A stretch of 43,127 nt of DNA from Methylobacterium sp. W2 (lineage in GTDB: Bacteria; Pseudomonadota; Alphaproteobacteria; Rhizobiales; Beijerinckiaceae): NCBI RefSeq assembly GCF_020662345.1, contig NZ_VMOA01000047.1, forward strand, positions 1-43,127, given 5' to 3'. A program made the translations under genes and the position numbers. A model generated the notes under the pieces. That model did no database searches, had not been told where the DNA came from, and saw only the letters and a list, made by a program, of their open reading frames with translations. The first letter of the stretch is position 1, and every line of letters begins with the position of its first letter. Shown here in pieces: positions 32,791 to 41,462 of the stretch.

Positions 32791-33090
32791 TTAGCAGTCG
32801 TCGCTGCCGGGCTTCACAACCTGCCCCTCGGCCGGCTTCTTCTCGCCGGCGGCCGGCTGGGCGTTGGCGCCGACATTGTTCATGGCGCCGACCGTACCGG
32901 GCGACTCGGCCTTCGCACCTGGGGTCACTTTGGCATCGGAGCCGCCGTCTACCTTGGAGCTCTTGTCAGCCGCAGCTTGCTTGTCCTGGCTATTGGATGT
33001 CGTGCCGACGGCGCAGGGAGCTGCGATCGTGGTGGCGGCCGTGAGCGTTAGTATGGCCGTGGCAGCAGCGAGCGAACGGATGATCGTCAT
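32791..33090 (-). CDS. Small exported Asn/Gly/Ala-rich protein
   Basis: 99 aa from MTIIRSLAAATAILTLTAATTIAA (signal peptide, GGAGGAA ribosome-binding site). The mature part has KVDGGSDAKVTPGAKAESPGTVGAMNNVGANAQPAAGEKKPAEG and a final Cys. A decayed relative of the GAKAxS...AMNNV segment is found at 36267-36390. Confidence 0.7.
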   Translation of the reverse strand: MTIIRSLAAATAILTLTAATTIAAPCAVGTTSNSQDKQAAADKSSKVDGGSDAKVTPGAKAESPGTVGAMNNVGANAQPAAGEKKPAEGQVVKPGSDDC

Positions 33091-33245
33091 GTTTCCTCCT
33101 GGATCTTTGTCCAGGCGACCAACCATGTGCTGGGTTTGCCTGTTCCTCCACGAAGAAGTCGCACCAAGAAAGCCCTAAAATTCGATAGGCGTCGTGACCC
33201 TTTTCAGCGCCGATGCGTTGGCTGCTGCCGAACAAGGAGATCCTC

Positions 33246-33449
33246 ATGGCAGCGAACGACAAGGCCACGACCTACACCCTGAAGCAGGCTCTCGCGGCGA
33301 AGGTTGGCGACCACGTCGAGATCGCTGTGGAAGCTGAGGACGGTACCAAGTTCAAGATCGTAGCGACCGCCGAGCAGCTTGAGGCTCTGACGGGCGATCT
33401 GGAAGGCATCCTCGACGAGGACGACGCCAAGGCCGAGGCCGCGGAGTAG
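33246..33449 (+). CDS. Small conserved-looking acidic protein
   Basis: 67 aa: MAANDKATTYTLKQALAAKVGDHVEIAVEAEDGTKFKIVATAEQLEALTGDLEGILDEDD. A short beta barrel-like pattern plus an acidic tail. Strong AAGGAG ribosome-binding site decides the ATG at 33246 over the frame's earlier start. Unknown function. Confidence 0.75.
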   Translation: MAANDKATTYTLKQALAAKVGDHVEIAVEAEDGTKFKIVATAEQLEALTGDLEGILDEDDAKAEAAE

Positions 33450-33697
33450 CGGATTACGGCTCCTCATTGATCGTTAACCATATGACCCCCATATGAGGAT
33501 CATGCCGATCGCGACCCACGTCGCTTGATCGGGAACGGCCACGATGCCGGGATAGGGTGACGCCGGATGTACGCGCACCTTGGCCCAGCGTCCGTGGCCG
33601 TTAACTTTTCAGGGAGCTGCTGCTCTCGATGCGGCCCGGCCCTCTGCTACTTTCCTCTTCTACCCGCCCGCTTGGCCTAGAGCGCGTTTGGCGCCCG
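33450..33697. other. Intergenic with CtrA-like half-site
   Basis: About 250 nt between convergent genes. It contains TTAACCAT (33474-33481) overlapping a CATATG-ACCCC-CATATG repeat. No gene. Confidence 0.35.
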
Positions 33698-34213
33698 TCA
33701 GGCTGCGGCAGTCTTCCGCGGCCGGCCGGCTTTTTTGGGCTTCTCAGACACCGGCTCGGCCTCTTCCGGCGCGGCTGACGCCGCCTGTGCCGTCTTGCGC
33801 CGCTGCAGCCCAAGGCCAAGCGACCGGGCAAGCTCCGAGCGCTGCGCCGAGTAGCTCGCGGAGGTCATCGGGTAATCCGGCGGCAGGCCATGCTTCGCGC
33901 GGTAGGCTTCGGGGCTCAGACCGCGAAGGGTCAGATGGCGGCGCAGCGTCTTGTAAGGCTTGCCGTCCTCGAAGCTGATCAGTGCGTCCGGTGTGATCGA
34001 CTTCTTGATTTGGACTGGCGTGGCCTTCTCGATCTTGTCCTCAGCTGCTGTGGCGGTTCCGCCCGTCGTGAGACCGCTGACGGCAGCGTGCACGTTGGTC
34101 AACAACTCGCCTAATGCGCTCGCGGGGACCGAATTGTTGGAGACGTAGGCGGCGACGATGTCAGCGGTGAGTTCGATGTAGTTTGACGAAAAGTCTTGGG
34201 TCTTGTCGGACAT
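33698..34213 (-). CDS. MucR/Ros family regulator, zinc-ligand-less variant
   Basis: 171 aa from MSDKTQDFSSNYIELTADIVAAYVSNNSVPASALGELL. The Ros/MucR core ISFEDGKPYKTLRRHLTLRGLSPEAYRAKHGLPPDYPMTSASYSAQRSELARSLGLG is present, but the positions that hold the two Cys and the second His of the Ros zinc finger are not Cys/His. The C-terminus is AT-hook-like (KKAGRPRKTAAA). MucR proteins bind AT-rich DNA and silence or activate surface, motility and acquired genes. The upstream region 34214-34400 is AT-rich, fitting autoregulation. Confidence 0.9.
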   Translation of the reverse strand: MSDKTQDFSSNYIELTADIVAAYVSNNSVPASALGELLTNVHAAVSGLTTGGTATAAEDKIEKATPVQIKKSITPDALISFEDGKPYKTLRRHLTLRGLSPEAYRAKHGLPPDYPMTSASYSAQRSELARSLGLGLQRRKTAQAASAAPEEAEPVSEKPKKAGRPRKTAAA

Positions 34214-34513
34214 AGCATTCTCTCTGATGGCGAATAAAAGCACGATAGGATGTGATTAATTTCATTCACAACACACTCTGCAACCATTGGATAAAAATAT
34301 TGTTGATATATTGTCATCTCGAAACATGCAGCGCCGATTGGGCCCACTGATATGGCGTTTTAGAACGAATAGAAGTCCTACCCAAGGCTCGGCCTTTTCG
34401 GGAATGCAAGGCCTATTCCTCCGTCCAACCCAGTGCTGAGATCGCGGAGGGACTACCGCTCGTGTTTACGTATGAGCCTTTCGCTCGCACTGCCCACGGC
34501 ATCGAAGGAGACC

Positions 34514-34783
34514 ATGTCCAAAAAGCCGACCCTGTTCGCTTACCTGATCGCAGTCGAGCAGCCCGACGGATCCGACCATATCTATGCAGTCCTAGCGGAT
34601 ACGATGGACAGAGCGATGGAGGCAGCGGTCGTCTATGAGGGGGGAAGGGGAACGCCGCGCTACGCAGGGACGCTAGGCACTCGTTCCATCGAACGCATCA
34701 GCCTGGAGGCGGGCGAGGTCCGGCTTATCGGAGTTAGCCGCGCCGGAGATCGTCATCGTCTGTCGGGCATTGCGGGCATTTAG
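34514..34783 (+). CDS. Small hypothetical protein
   Basis: 89 aa from MSKKPTLFAYLIAVEQPDGSDHIYAVLADTMDRAMEAAVVYEG; an AAGGAG site 7 nt upstream decides this start. Alpha/beta, soluble. Unknown function. Confidence 0.7.
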   Translation: MSKKPTLFAYLIAVEQPDGSDHIYAVLADTMDRAMEAAVVYEGGRGTPRYAGTLGTRSIERISLEAGEVRLIGVSRAGDRHRLSGIAGI

Positions 34784-34905
34784 CTTCTCGGCTTTCCCGG
34801 CTCTACCGCCCACTCTCGTCAATCCAGGCATGCCTCATATTCGGGATCATTCCGAAGCCGCCCTACGTTGCATATTCGCTGCGAAACCGTGGTGCGGAGT
34901 GTGCC

Positions 34906-35154
34906 GTGTTCAATCCCTTCCTGTCATACCTCATGCTGGCTTTTGAAGCGCAAAAGGTCATTGAGTTTCGGATGGTTCGGCTTGCGTGGGGAGGCCGTGA
35001 GGCGCGCGAAGAGGCACACTCAATGGTTTCAGAGAAAATCAGCGCAGCTATCGAGGCAACGAACACGTTGATGCTCGGCGGCTCCCCCGAGACCGTGATC
35101 GCCCGCTATCGTCAGCACGTGGCTATCAACACGAAGCGACTGACTGCGCTCTGA
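34906..35154 (+). CDS. Helical hypothetical protein, phasin-like size
   Basis: 82 aa with a GTG start after GGAG: MFNPFLSYLMLAFEAQKVIEFRMVRLAWGGREAREEAHSMVSEKISAAIEATNTLMLGGSPETVIARYRQHVAINTKRL. The pattern (FxxFxSYxxLAxEAQxV, then MVSEKISAA) is found in a small rhizobial family of unknown role. It is followed 11 nt later by the next gene. Confidence 0.75.
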   Translation: MFNPFLSYLMLAFEAQKVIEFRMVRLAWGGREAREEAHSMVSEKISAAIEATNTLMLGGSPETVIARYRQHVAINTKRLTAL

Positions 35155-35165
35155 GGGCTATCATC

Positions 35166-35450
35166 ATGGCTGATGTGATCGAGGCCGATTTTGGTAGCCA
35201 TCCGCTTCTGGCGAACGGTCTATGTCATGTGTTCGGTGAAGCAGCAGGTCTGGTCGTAGGACTGCGGACCATTAGGGCACCACACGGCGATGAGTTGCAG
35301 GTTACGGTCAGTGCTCCCGCTCTTTCCGTTCCCCGGGCTGTAGCCGTCGTTCTTGCGGACCCGGATGGGCAGGCAGAGGCAGATCGGATTGGCAAAGGCG
35401 TGCTCGAAGCCCTTCAGTTTGCTCAGAAGCTAGCTGAAGGTGTCGATTAA
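35166..35450 (+). CDS. Hypothetical protein
   Basis: 94 aa: MADVIEADFGSHPLLANGLCHVFGEAAGLVVGLRTIRAPHGDELQVTVSAPALSVPRAVAVVLADPDGQAEADRIGKG. Probably cotranscribed with the preceding gene. No family recognised. Confidence 0.65.
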   Translation: MADVIEADFGSHPLLANGLCHVFGEAAGLVVGLRTIRAPHGDELQVTVSAPALSVPRAVAVVLADPDGQAEADRIGKGVLEALQFAQKLAEGVD

Positions 35451-35468
35451 AATATTTGGGAAGATGAC

Positions 35469-35723
35469 TTATTTGCCTCCCGAGGCCTCATAAGCATCTA
35501 TAGCTCTGCGGCAATTCTCTGATATTTTGTCTCTATTTTTTTTGAAGCATTCATCCATGGCAGGATCGTCAGGACTAATATTGCCACAATATGTAAGCGC
35601 ATCCCCTGTACAATACTTTTTCAAATCTGGGTTTCCGCGCTTCGTCGAAGATGCATCTGGCGCTGCCATTGCACTTCCTACAGCAAAAATGCCAAAGCTG
35701 AGGGTGAGTAAGAAGCTGCGCAT
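35469..35723 (-). CDS. Exported cysteine-rich small protein
   Basis: 84 aa. Signal peptide MRSFLLTLSFGIFAVGSAMA. The mature part has four cysteines in the spacing YCTGDALTYCG...MDECFKKNRDKISENCRRAIDAY, a pattern resembling one unit of the cysteine-rich (GLG1-like) repeat. Two disulfides are likely. It is lower in GC than its neighbours. Confidence 0.78.
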   Translation of the reverse strand: MRSFLLTLSFGIFAVGSAMAAPDASSTKRGNPDLKKYCTGDALTYCGNISPDDPAMDECFKKNRDKISENCRRAIDAYEASGGK

Positions 35724-35839
35724 TCAGAGTTTCCATCTTTAAGTGAAGGCACCTGGAATCAATCCCTTGGGAGAAATTCATCGATGCTTTGCCGAGCTAG
35801 AAGGCCCCCCGGCTTTAAAGCCAAGGGGCCTGCCGCAAG

Positions 35840-36142
35840 CTACTTCGACATGCCGCTGGAACTCGTGCCACCGCCGCTACTATGACCACCCATCGGGGCA
35901 CCACCAGGTGCTACAGAGCCACTGTTGGCGCCGGGGGCCATAGAGGACCCAGGAGCTTCCATGGAAGTGCCTGTGGCCGAGCCCGTCGAACGCTCCATGC
36001 TTTTCTCGCTGTTGCTCTTCACGCTGCCGGGGTTGTTCATGTTGCCTTCGGTGCTGCCACCGCCCGCTGCGGTCTGAGCGAAGGCAGCCCCTGAGAGAGC
36101 AAGGGTGAGCGAAGCAGCGACGATAAGTGACTTGGTTGTCAT
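35840..36142 (-). CDS. Exported Gly/Ser/Met-rich protein
   Basis: 100 aa. Signal peptide MTTKSLIVAASLTLALSGAAFA. The mature part is low-complexity (GGGSTEGNMNNPGSVKSNSEKSMERSTGSATGTSMEAPGSSM). Periplasmic or secreted and disordered. Function unknown. Confidence 0.7.
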   Translation of the reverse strand: MTTKSLIVAASLTLALSGAAFAQTAAGGGSTEGNMNNPGSVKSNSEKSMERSTGSATGTSMEAPGSSMAPGANSGSVAPGGAPMGGHSSGGGTSSSGMSK

Positions 36143-36266
36143 GTGCGTTTCTCCCGATTGATCTTAATCGGTGTTCAAACGCGACGGTGATCGTTTTCGT
36201 TCAAACGCTCTAAAATACGTCGTTGACGAGCTTCCTATGGTGGTCGCCGGTGGTCTTCTCGTCAGA

Positions 36267-36390
36267 CCCATTTTGCGAGTTTAACCTTGTTGATAGCGCC
36301 TGCCATGCTGAGAGACTTGGCTTTCGCGCCCAGCGGCACCTCGGCACCGGAGCCGCTATCTATCGAGCCCCCGATCAAATTTCCGATCAA
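36267..36390 (-). pseudogene. Remnant related to the exported protein at 32791
   Basis: The minus frame reads GGSIDSGSGAEVPLGAKAKSLSMAGAINKVKLAKWV before a stop, which lines up with VDGGSDAKVTPGAKAESPGTVGAMNNVGA of the 32791 gene. No start codon or signal peptide remains. Confidence 0.45.
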
Positions 36391-36481
36391 GCGTCATAGC
36401 TCTCGATGCTCGGGTTCCCTGTAGCGCTCCTGGTTCACGGCGTTAGGAAACCGCTAACTATCCAGGTTCAACCTGGGGGCC

Positions 36482-36685
36482 ATGTCAAAACGTACCGTAA
36501 GAACAGCGAGAGGCGCCCTCTGGCTGGCATCCCTAGCTCTATGCTGCATCTGTGCCTTCCAACTGATGAAGATCCCGAAGACTGCTCCACAGCCGGCAGA
36601 CCATGCCTCGCTGAGCCGCGACCCTGAAACGACTGGGTCGGTCGATCCACGGCCTATCAAAGTGTGCAAACCGAGCATTTGCTGA
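36482..36685 (+). CDS. Small membrane-anchored or exported protein
   Basis: 67 aa: a basic N-terminus MSKRTVRTARG, one hydrophobic segment ALWLASLALCCICAFQLM, and a short tail with two Cys (VCKPSIC) at the end. Unknown function. Confidence 0.5.
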   Translation: MSKRTVRTARGALWLASLALCCICAFQLMKIPKTAPQPADHASLSRDPETTGSVDPRPIKVCKPSIC

Positions 36686-36924
36686 TGGCCTTGCACAGCA
36701 TGGTAAGGGCGGTCACCAATTGTTAACCGTACTCTCGCCCCGGCGCCGTTCGATCCTGGGGGCGCCCCTGTGAAGATGGCCCCGCGGTGAGGCTCCTGCC
36801 GCAAAACCTCGTTGCATCGACCCGACTTATGTTGGAGGCGGGAGCGACGATTGACGACCGCAATCCACCGTCGATACTGCCCCCGTTGCCCTGCGGCCTG
36901 CCTCAACGGGCATTTAGGGTGACG

Positions 36925-36967
36925 GCGGGTCGGGCACGCGCCGCGAACGTTCGCCCGACCCGCTTTT
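36925..36967 (+). terminator. Hairpin terminator
   Basis: GCGGGTCGGGC/GCCCGACCCGC, an 11-bp perfect stem with a 17-nt loop followed by TTTT. It lies 240 nt after the gene at 36482 and just before the stop of the minus-strand MucR-tail remnant. Confidence 0.65.
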
Positions 36968-36977
36968 ATGGCCTAGG

Positions 36978-37080
36978 TTATTCGGCTGCAGCAGCCTTGC
37001 GGGGCCGACCTGCACGCTTCTTCTCGGGAGCAGGTGCGTCTGACATCACCTCATTCTGCGGAGCCTTCGCAGCCACAGCC
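36978..37080 (-). pseudogene. C-terminal tail remnant of a MucR-like protein
   Basis: The minus frame ends KAVAAKAPQNEVMSDAPAPEKKRAGRPRKAAAAE. This matches the AT-hook-like end of the MucR protein at 33698 (EPVSEKPKKAGRPRKTAAA) and of methylobacterial MucR in general. The core domain is absent upstream. Confidence 0.5.
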
Positions 37081-37134
37081 TTCGAGGCACCCTCGCGCTG
37101 CTGCCGAGGTCCAATCGTTCTAAGACGCTTCCTA

Positions 37135-37416
37135 CTACATGCCCCCGCCCGCACCACCGCCGGCGCTACCGGTCCCGGATGCACGTGCAGGCTGGCTGGA
37201 ATTGCCACCTGCGGCCGAGTTCGAGGTAACTGTGTCTGCGCCGGTAACACCGCGAGAGATCGTGCGTCCCGGCCGACCACCGGTCGTGCTTGTGCTGGTG
37301 GTTACGGCGGTGCCGCGCTTCTTGCTTCTGGATCGGGCGTCCGCTGTCGTTCCCATTTGGACGAGGACGAAAGATGCGAGGGCTACGGTGCAGGCGGTGA
37401 GGGTCAAAGTCTTCAT
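37135..37416 (-). CDS. Exported Thr/Gly/Ser-rich protein
   Basis: 93 aa from MKTLTLTACTVALASFVLVQMGTTADA (signal peptide; GGAGCATCC before the ATG). The mature part is low-complexity, basic and Thr/Ser/Gly-rich (RSRSKKRGTAVTTSTSTTGGRPGRTISRG), ending GGGAGGGM. Unknown function. Confidence 0.65.
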   Translation of the reverse strand: MKTLTLTACTVALASFVLVQMGTTADARSRSKKRGTAVTTSTSTTGGRPGRTISRGVTGADTVTSNSAAGGNSSQPARASGTGSAGGGAGGGM

Positions 37417-37596
37417 GGATGCTCCTGTCAATGCAGGTGGCAACACGGGGCCCTTCCCTAATTTCCATGCCTGCTTCGATATGGCATCCAAACATGGGAA
37501 AACCCTGCGACAACTTTCGCTGCGCGGGGTCGGTCATTCATAGGAGCACCGTGGAGGATAACTCCGGAGAGGGCGAAGCATGGGGCGTGCCGGGGG

Positions 37597-37842
37597 TTAG
37601 GTCTCTCGGTTACCCGAGGCGTCCAACCGAGCGAGCAAGTTACGGCCCTTCCATAGCTCTAGAGGGCGTCCGTCCGTCATCGCGTGCAGCTGGCGAAACG
37701 CTTCCTCCTCGTTGTCGGCGGCAATCTCACGCACTCGTAAGATCCGATCACCGAGGTCTTTCAAATGGGCCCGGTACTGAGGGTGCGGAGCCTCTACTTC
37801 GCGGAGAGATGCGAGGTCGATAGGCAAACGGCGTTCCTTCAA
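37597..37842 (-). CDS. Small hypothetical protein
   Basis: 81 aa: MKERRLPIDLASLREVEAPHPQYRAHLKDLGDRILRVREIAADNEEEAFRQLHAMTDGRPLELWKGRNLLARL. Helical, soluble. The ending 'LELWxGRxLLARL' looks like that of rhizobial small proteins. Unknown function. Confidence 0.6.
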   Translation of the reverse strand: MKERRLPIDLASLREVEAPHPQYRAHLKDLGDRILRVREIAADNEEEAFRQLHAMTDGRPLELWKGRNLLARLDASGNRET

Positions 37843-38052
37843 AACGTTGCGCGACGAGGCGCAGTACGTATGGGATGCCGAGATTGTTTCGTCTGAGCGT
37901 CAAAAAACCCGCCGCGGCCGAAGCCGGGCGAGTTTGAAAGCAGTCCGTCCATTGAGCGGGTAGAACTACGTAGATGCGACTCCGGTTCCCATCTCACCCT
38001 ACCTCGCGGTCCAAACCGATCTGGGCGGCGAAGCGGTAAACGACCGGAAAGC

Positions 38053-38385
38053 TTGCCCTACCTCTTCGCGGTAGCCGCCAGGAACCCGAGCATGAGTACC
38101 GTACGCGCCGAAGGATACATCGAGGCACTGGCCGGCATGAGGGCGACGATCCAGCATCGGATCGGCGGCGTTCTGGGCGGCGGCATCATCCTGGCACAGT
38201 TCATCGTGGCTAGGCAGATTGGTGCAGCTCCATTCCTAGGAATGCTCGTGACAGCGGGTGTCGTCACCTCGATCCTGCTCGATCATTTTGGCTGGATAGG
38301 CTTCGAGCGTCACCCGGCAACGATCTGGCGGATCTTCGGCGGCTTGCTGATGATCGGCGGCGTTGCCCTCGTAGCGATGCTCTAG
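38053..38385 (+). pseudogene. YdcZ/DMT-type membrane protein, C-terminal part
   Basis: Residues from about 35 on (IGGVLGGGIILAQFIVARQIGAAPFLGMLVTAGVVTSILLDHFGWIGFERHPATIWRIFGGLLMIGGVALVAML) match the C-terminal half of YdcZ (DUF606) transporters: three membrane segments and the SxxLDHFGxxGxxxHP motif. The N-terminal half is replaced by about 35 unrelated residues. The frame's first start is TTG 38053, with an ATG at 38092. It is probably a fragment, though a short expressed protein is possible. Confidence 0.65.
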
Positions 38386-38611
38386 AACCTCCACGCATCC
38401 CTTCCAGCCCGCACCTCAGCCAATTCCCGCCGCAGCGACTCGACCTCGGCGTGTAACTCGCCGGCATCCACCGCCAGCTCGACGCACTGGTCCTGGACCT
38501 CCGCGAGTTGGGCACGCAGCTCGGCATTCTCGGTCGCCAGGGCAAGCAGGAGCAGGGCGTCGGAAACGGCGGGCCTCCCTTGGATCGAGCAGGCCGTGGG
38601 CGTCGCCGATG
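38382..38611 (-). pseudogene. Coiled-coil ORF without start codon
   Basis: The minus frame reads RPAVSDALLLLALATENAELRAQLAEVQDQCVELAVDAGELHAEVESLRRELAEVRAG and then a stop, a clear heptad coiled coil. A TAA precedes it with no ATG/GTG/TTG before the coil, so it seems to have lost its start. Its stop overlaps that of the YdcZ fragment. Confidence 0.4.
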
Positions 38612-38905
38612 AGGGTTAGCGTTGACTTAACCGCCCTGCCCGGCCGACATGCCATGTCCGGCCCCGTATCGCCCCAAGCGAGTCGTGAGCCGGCATCAGG
38701 AGAGATCACCGCCGCGAGATAGACCCTGAAACGACAACGGCCCCCCGTCGCCAAACGGGGAGCCGTCGAAATCGAAAATGGTCTGTGAGGACCGATGCAA
38801 TCCCTCACAAGCCATATGACCCCCTCGGGAGTCAAGCGGGAACGCCAATTCCCGCATCGAGAAGTCGTGCCTTGTGCCTGCCGCGGCCCGAGAGGGTTGG
38901 GGACG
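38612..38905. other. Intergenic, promoter of the HTH gene
   Basis: About 290 nt without a gene. TTAACCG occurs at 38627. Short inverted repeats only. Confidence 0.3.
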
Positions 38906-39658
38906 ATGTTTCACGCGACCATGGCCGCCGCGATCGACGGCGCGCGGACGCTTGCGCAGATGGACGAACTATCGCGTCAGGTCTGGCAGGGGCACGGGTC
39001 AGGGGCTTTGGCCGATGAGGAGGCCCAGGCACTCGCCGAACGGCTTCACGGGCGACGCAGCACGATCCGTGAGGGCATTGTGCCTGTCGGCATCCCCGCA
39101 AGCCGTGCGAGCCTGTTCCCGCCGCGGAGGAACGTCATCAGTCCCGACAAGGCCATGTCCAGGGATAGACGCCGCCTGCTGGCCTGTTCCGGCCCTATGC
39201 CGCCCGCCTTGGCCTCGCGCTTCACTACCGGCCAGCTCGCGGTCCTGCGCATCGTCGCTGACGAGGTCGCCGCCAAGGGCGTGTGTGGCCTCTGCATCGA
39301 CGCGATAGCCGCGAGGGCCGGGGTCTGCCGTCGCCTCGCTCAGGCCGCGATCCGCCTCGCCGAGGGCGACGGGCTACTGACTATTGAGGAGCGTCGGCAC
39401 GAGGGCCGGAAGAACTCGCCGAACCTCGTCCGCGTCATCAGCCGAGAGTGGCAGGCGTGGATGCGTCGTGCCGGCAGACCGAAGGCCGAGGGGATAGGGT
39501 GCAAAGCGATTCACCCCACGGATACAGGGGTTCTAACTCCGGGGAAAACCGAGACCAGCAAAACCCTAAGAAAGCTGCCGGAACGGCAGGGTCGCCTTCA
39601 CGCCAGCGGCTCGCGAGAATCCAGGCGGACTGCGGAACGGGCGAAAGCCATGCGGTGA
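38906..39658 (+). CDS. HTH-domain accessory protein (plasmid/prophage type)
   Basis: 250 aa from MFHATMAAAIDGARTLAQMDELSRQVWQGHG; an earlier ATG at 38795 lies in a poor context. N-terminal helical domain with DEEAQALAERLHGRR, then SLFPPRRNVISPDKAMSRDRRRLLACSGPMPPALASRFTTGQLAVLRIVADEV and a winged HTH (IDAIAARAGVCRRLAQAAIRLAEGDGLLTIEERR) near 130-175. The basic tail is disordered. The layout is that of a recurring alphaproteobacterial family often on plasmids or islands, which could be replication-related or regulatory. Confidence 0.8.
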   Translation: MFHATMAAAIDGARTLAQMDELSRQVWQGHGSGALADEEAQALAERLHGRRSTIREGIVPVGIPASRASLFPPRRNVISPDKAMSRDRRRLLACSGPMPPALASRFTTGQLAVLRIVADEVAAKGVCGLCIDAIAARAGVCRRLAQAAIRLAEGDGLLTIEERRHEGRKNSPNLVRVISREWQAWMRRAGRPKAEGIGCKAIHPTDTGVLTPGKTETSKTLRKLPERQGRLHASGSRESRRTAERAKAMR

Positions 39659-39779
39659 GGGTATGCGGCTGTTCGACAAGCCGGACACTGCTCTTCCGAA
39701 CCGTCTGAGGCTTTGCGCGCGGCCGAACCGTACCGTGTGAAGGAAGAGCGCTTACCGGTCGGACGCGAGGTGCTGCTGG

Positions 39780-40163
39780 CTAATCGGTCTGCCGGACACT
39801 CAGCCGAGATGCGGTTCGCACAATCGACAACACGTCGCGGCGAAGGTCACTGTTCTCAATGGATGCATAAGCGGCGAGGATTTCGATGGCGCCAGGCTCA
39901 GCGAGAAACGGGAACATCTCGTCCTGCCCCTGGGGCTCACTCTCGCCGAAGAGAGCTGACATCGGTACTTCGAAAAACTGGGCGATCTGCTGTAGGCGGC
40001 CGCTGGCTATTCGATTCTGTCCATTCTCGTATTTTTGGATCTGCTGAAACGTAACTCCGGCGACTTCGCCGAGCGCAGTTTGTGACAATCCCTTAGCTTT
40101 ACGGAGGGCAGCGATGCGCAAACCGACGGCACGATCAATGTCTGTCGTAGATTTAACGGTCAT
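39780..40163 (-). CDS. XRE-family HTH regulator
   Basis: 127 aa from MTVKSTTDIDRAVGLRIAALRKAKGLSQTALGEVAGVTFQQIQKYENGQNRIASGRLQQIAQFFEVPMSALF. HTH_3 domain at about 13-68, with the VTFQQIQKYENG variant common in alphaproteobacteria, then an acidic C-terminal segment with a regulator tail (LRRDVLSIVRTASRL). Divergent from the outer-membrane protein gene; the target is unknown. Confidence 0.9.
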   Translation of the reverse strand: MTVKSTTDIDRAVGLRIAALRKAKGLSQTALGEVAGVTFQQIQKYENGQNRIASGRLQQIAQFFEVPMSALFGESEPQGQDEMFPFLAEPGAIEILAAYASIENSDLRRDVLSIVRTASRLSVRQTD

Positions 40164-40364
40164 GCCACGTCCCACCTCTGTTTAGAAATAATTAATCATG
40201 ACGTCACTTCAAACATGAAATATTTTGCGTTTCTGCTTGTGGCGTATTGCGTCAACTCTTGGCTGGTAAGCTGTAGCTCCGCAGTGTTGCAAGATCGCAC
40301 TATCGCTGCTGGCGCTTTCAGGGCTCTGTATCGTTCAAATTCATCGCACGGGCCAACGACTTCC

Positions 40365-41195
40365 ATGTTCAAGAAGCTCCTCCTCGCCACTGCGGCCACC
40401 GCTCTCCTGGCTGGCGCCGCTTCGGCCGCTGACCTGCCGCGTCGCGCCGCTCCCCCGGTCTTCGTACCGGTCCCGGTGTTCACCTGGACGGGCGCCTACT
40501 TCGGTATCAACGCAGGCTACGGCTTCGACGCCGGTAGCAACAGCGATCGTTACGCTCTCCCGGGTGGTTCGGTGCTGAACTCCTTCACCCGCACCCCGGT
40601 GGTCGTGTCCACCAACGGCGGCAACGACCTCGAAGGCTTCGTCGGCGGTGGCCAGGTCGGCTACAACTACCAGTTCACTCCGGGTTCGGGCGTGGTCGTC
40701 GGTATCGAAGCTGACGCTCAGTACACCGACTTCGGCAACAAGAGCCGCACTGTGACCGGCACCATCAGCCCCGTCGCCGGCGCTCTCAACAGCCCCGTCG
40801 GTGTCCGCGTCCCGGGCAACGAGATGAACTTCTTCGGCACCGTCCGCGGTCGTCTCGGCTACGCCTTCGATCGCGTCCTGTTCTACGGCACCGGCGGCTT
40901 TGCCTACGGCGACGGCGGCACTGGCCGCGACGACTTCCGCACCGGCTACACCGCTGGTGGCGGTTTCGAGTACGCCATGCCCACCGACTCGTTCTTCAAC
41001 TTCTTCAAGTCGTCGGCCGTGACCCTGAAGGTCGAAGGCCTGTACGTGAACCTCGAGAACGAAGGCCGTACCGGCGAACGCTCGGTGTTCAACCCAGCTA
41101 CCAACGTTCTTACGCTCAGCCGTTCGGTCACCGCTCGCGAGAGCGAGTTCGCCGTCGTCCGCGCCGGCCTGAACTACAAGTTCGGATCTTACTAA
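40365..41195 (+). CDS. Outer-membrane beta-barrel protein (Omp25/porin-like)
   Basis: 276 aa from MFKKLLLATAATALLAGAASAADLPRR (signal peptide). The family start FTWTGAYFGINAGYGFDAG is followed by alternating beta strands (VGGGQVGYNYQF, GIEADAQYTDF, FGTVRGRLGYAFDRVLFYGTGGFAYG, VRAGLNYKFGSY), with an aromatic last residue as in barrel proteins. The barrel is 8-stranded in this family. The frame is open 50 codons upstream, but the signal peptide fixes the start. Codon use is highly biased, suggesting strong expression. Confidence 0.93.
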   Translation: MFKKLLLATAATALLAGAASAADLPRRAAPPVFVPVPVFTWTGAYFGINAGYGFDAGSNSDRYALPGGSVLNSFTRTPVVVSTNGGNDLEGFVGGGQVGYNYQFTPGSGVVVGIEADAQYTDFGNKSRTVTGTISPVAGALNSPVGVRVPGNEMNFFGTVRGRLGYAFDRVLFYGTGGFAYGDGGTGRDDFRTGYTAGGGFEYAMPTDSFFNFFKSSAVTLKVEGLYVNLENEGRTGERSVFNPATNVLTLSRSVTARESEFAVVRAGLNYKFGSY

Positions 41196-41262
41196 GGCTT
41201 TTCGTCTTATATCATCTGCCTGAGCATCCCCGGCCCGATCCAGCTGGTCGCTCAGCCAACAG

Positions 41263-41293
41263 ACGCCCTAGGAGCTTCTCCTGGGGCGTTTTT
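41263..41293 (+). terminator. Terminator of the outer-membrane protein gene
   Basis: ACGCCCTAGGA/TCCTGGGGCGT, an 11-bp stem with one G.U pair and a 5-nt loop, followed by TTTTT. Confidence 0.88.
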
Positions 41294-41462
41294 CGTATGT
41301 GCATCGATCTCATCAGGGTGGTGAGAGGATGTGGCTGGCCAGTAGGGCGGACGAGCGCATCCCGATGGCCTGAGCTGGCTCACACACACTCTCGCCGAAC
41401 TTCAGGAGGATCGTGGCTGCGGTGCGGGGCCTGTCCCGCTGCACACCGGAGCGAGCACGCCT

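Noticed and set aside
33474..33481. Isolated TTAACC(A/G)-type sites at 33474, 36722 and 38627 as CtrA sites
   Set aside because: Half-sites this short occur by chance; only 20727-20741 has the full spacing.
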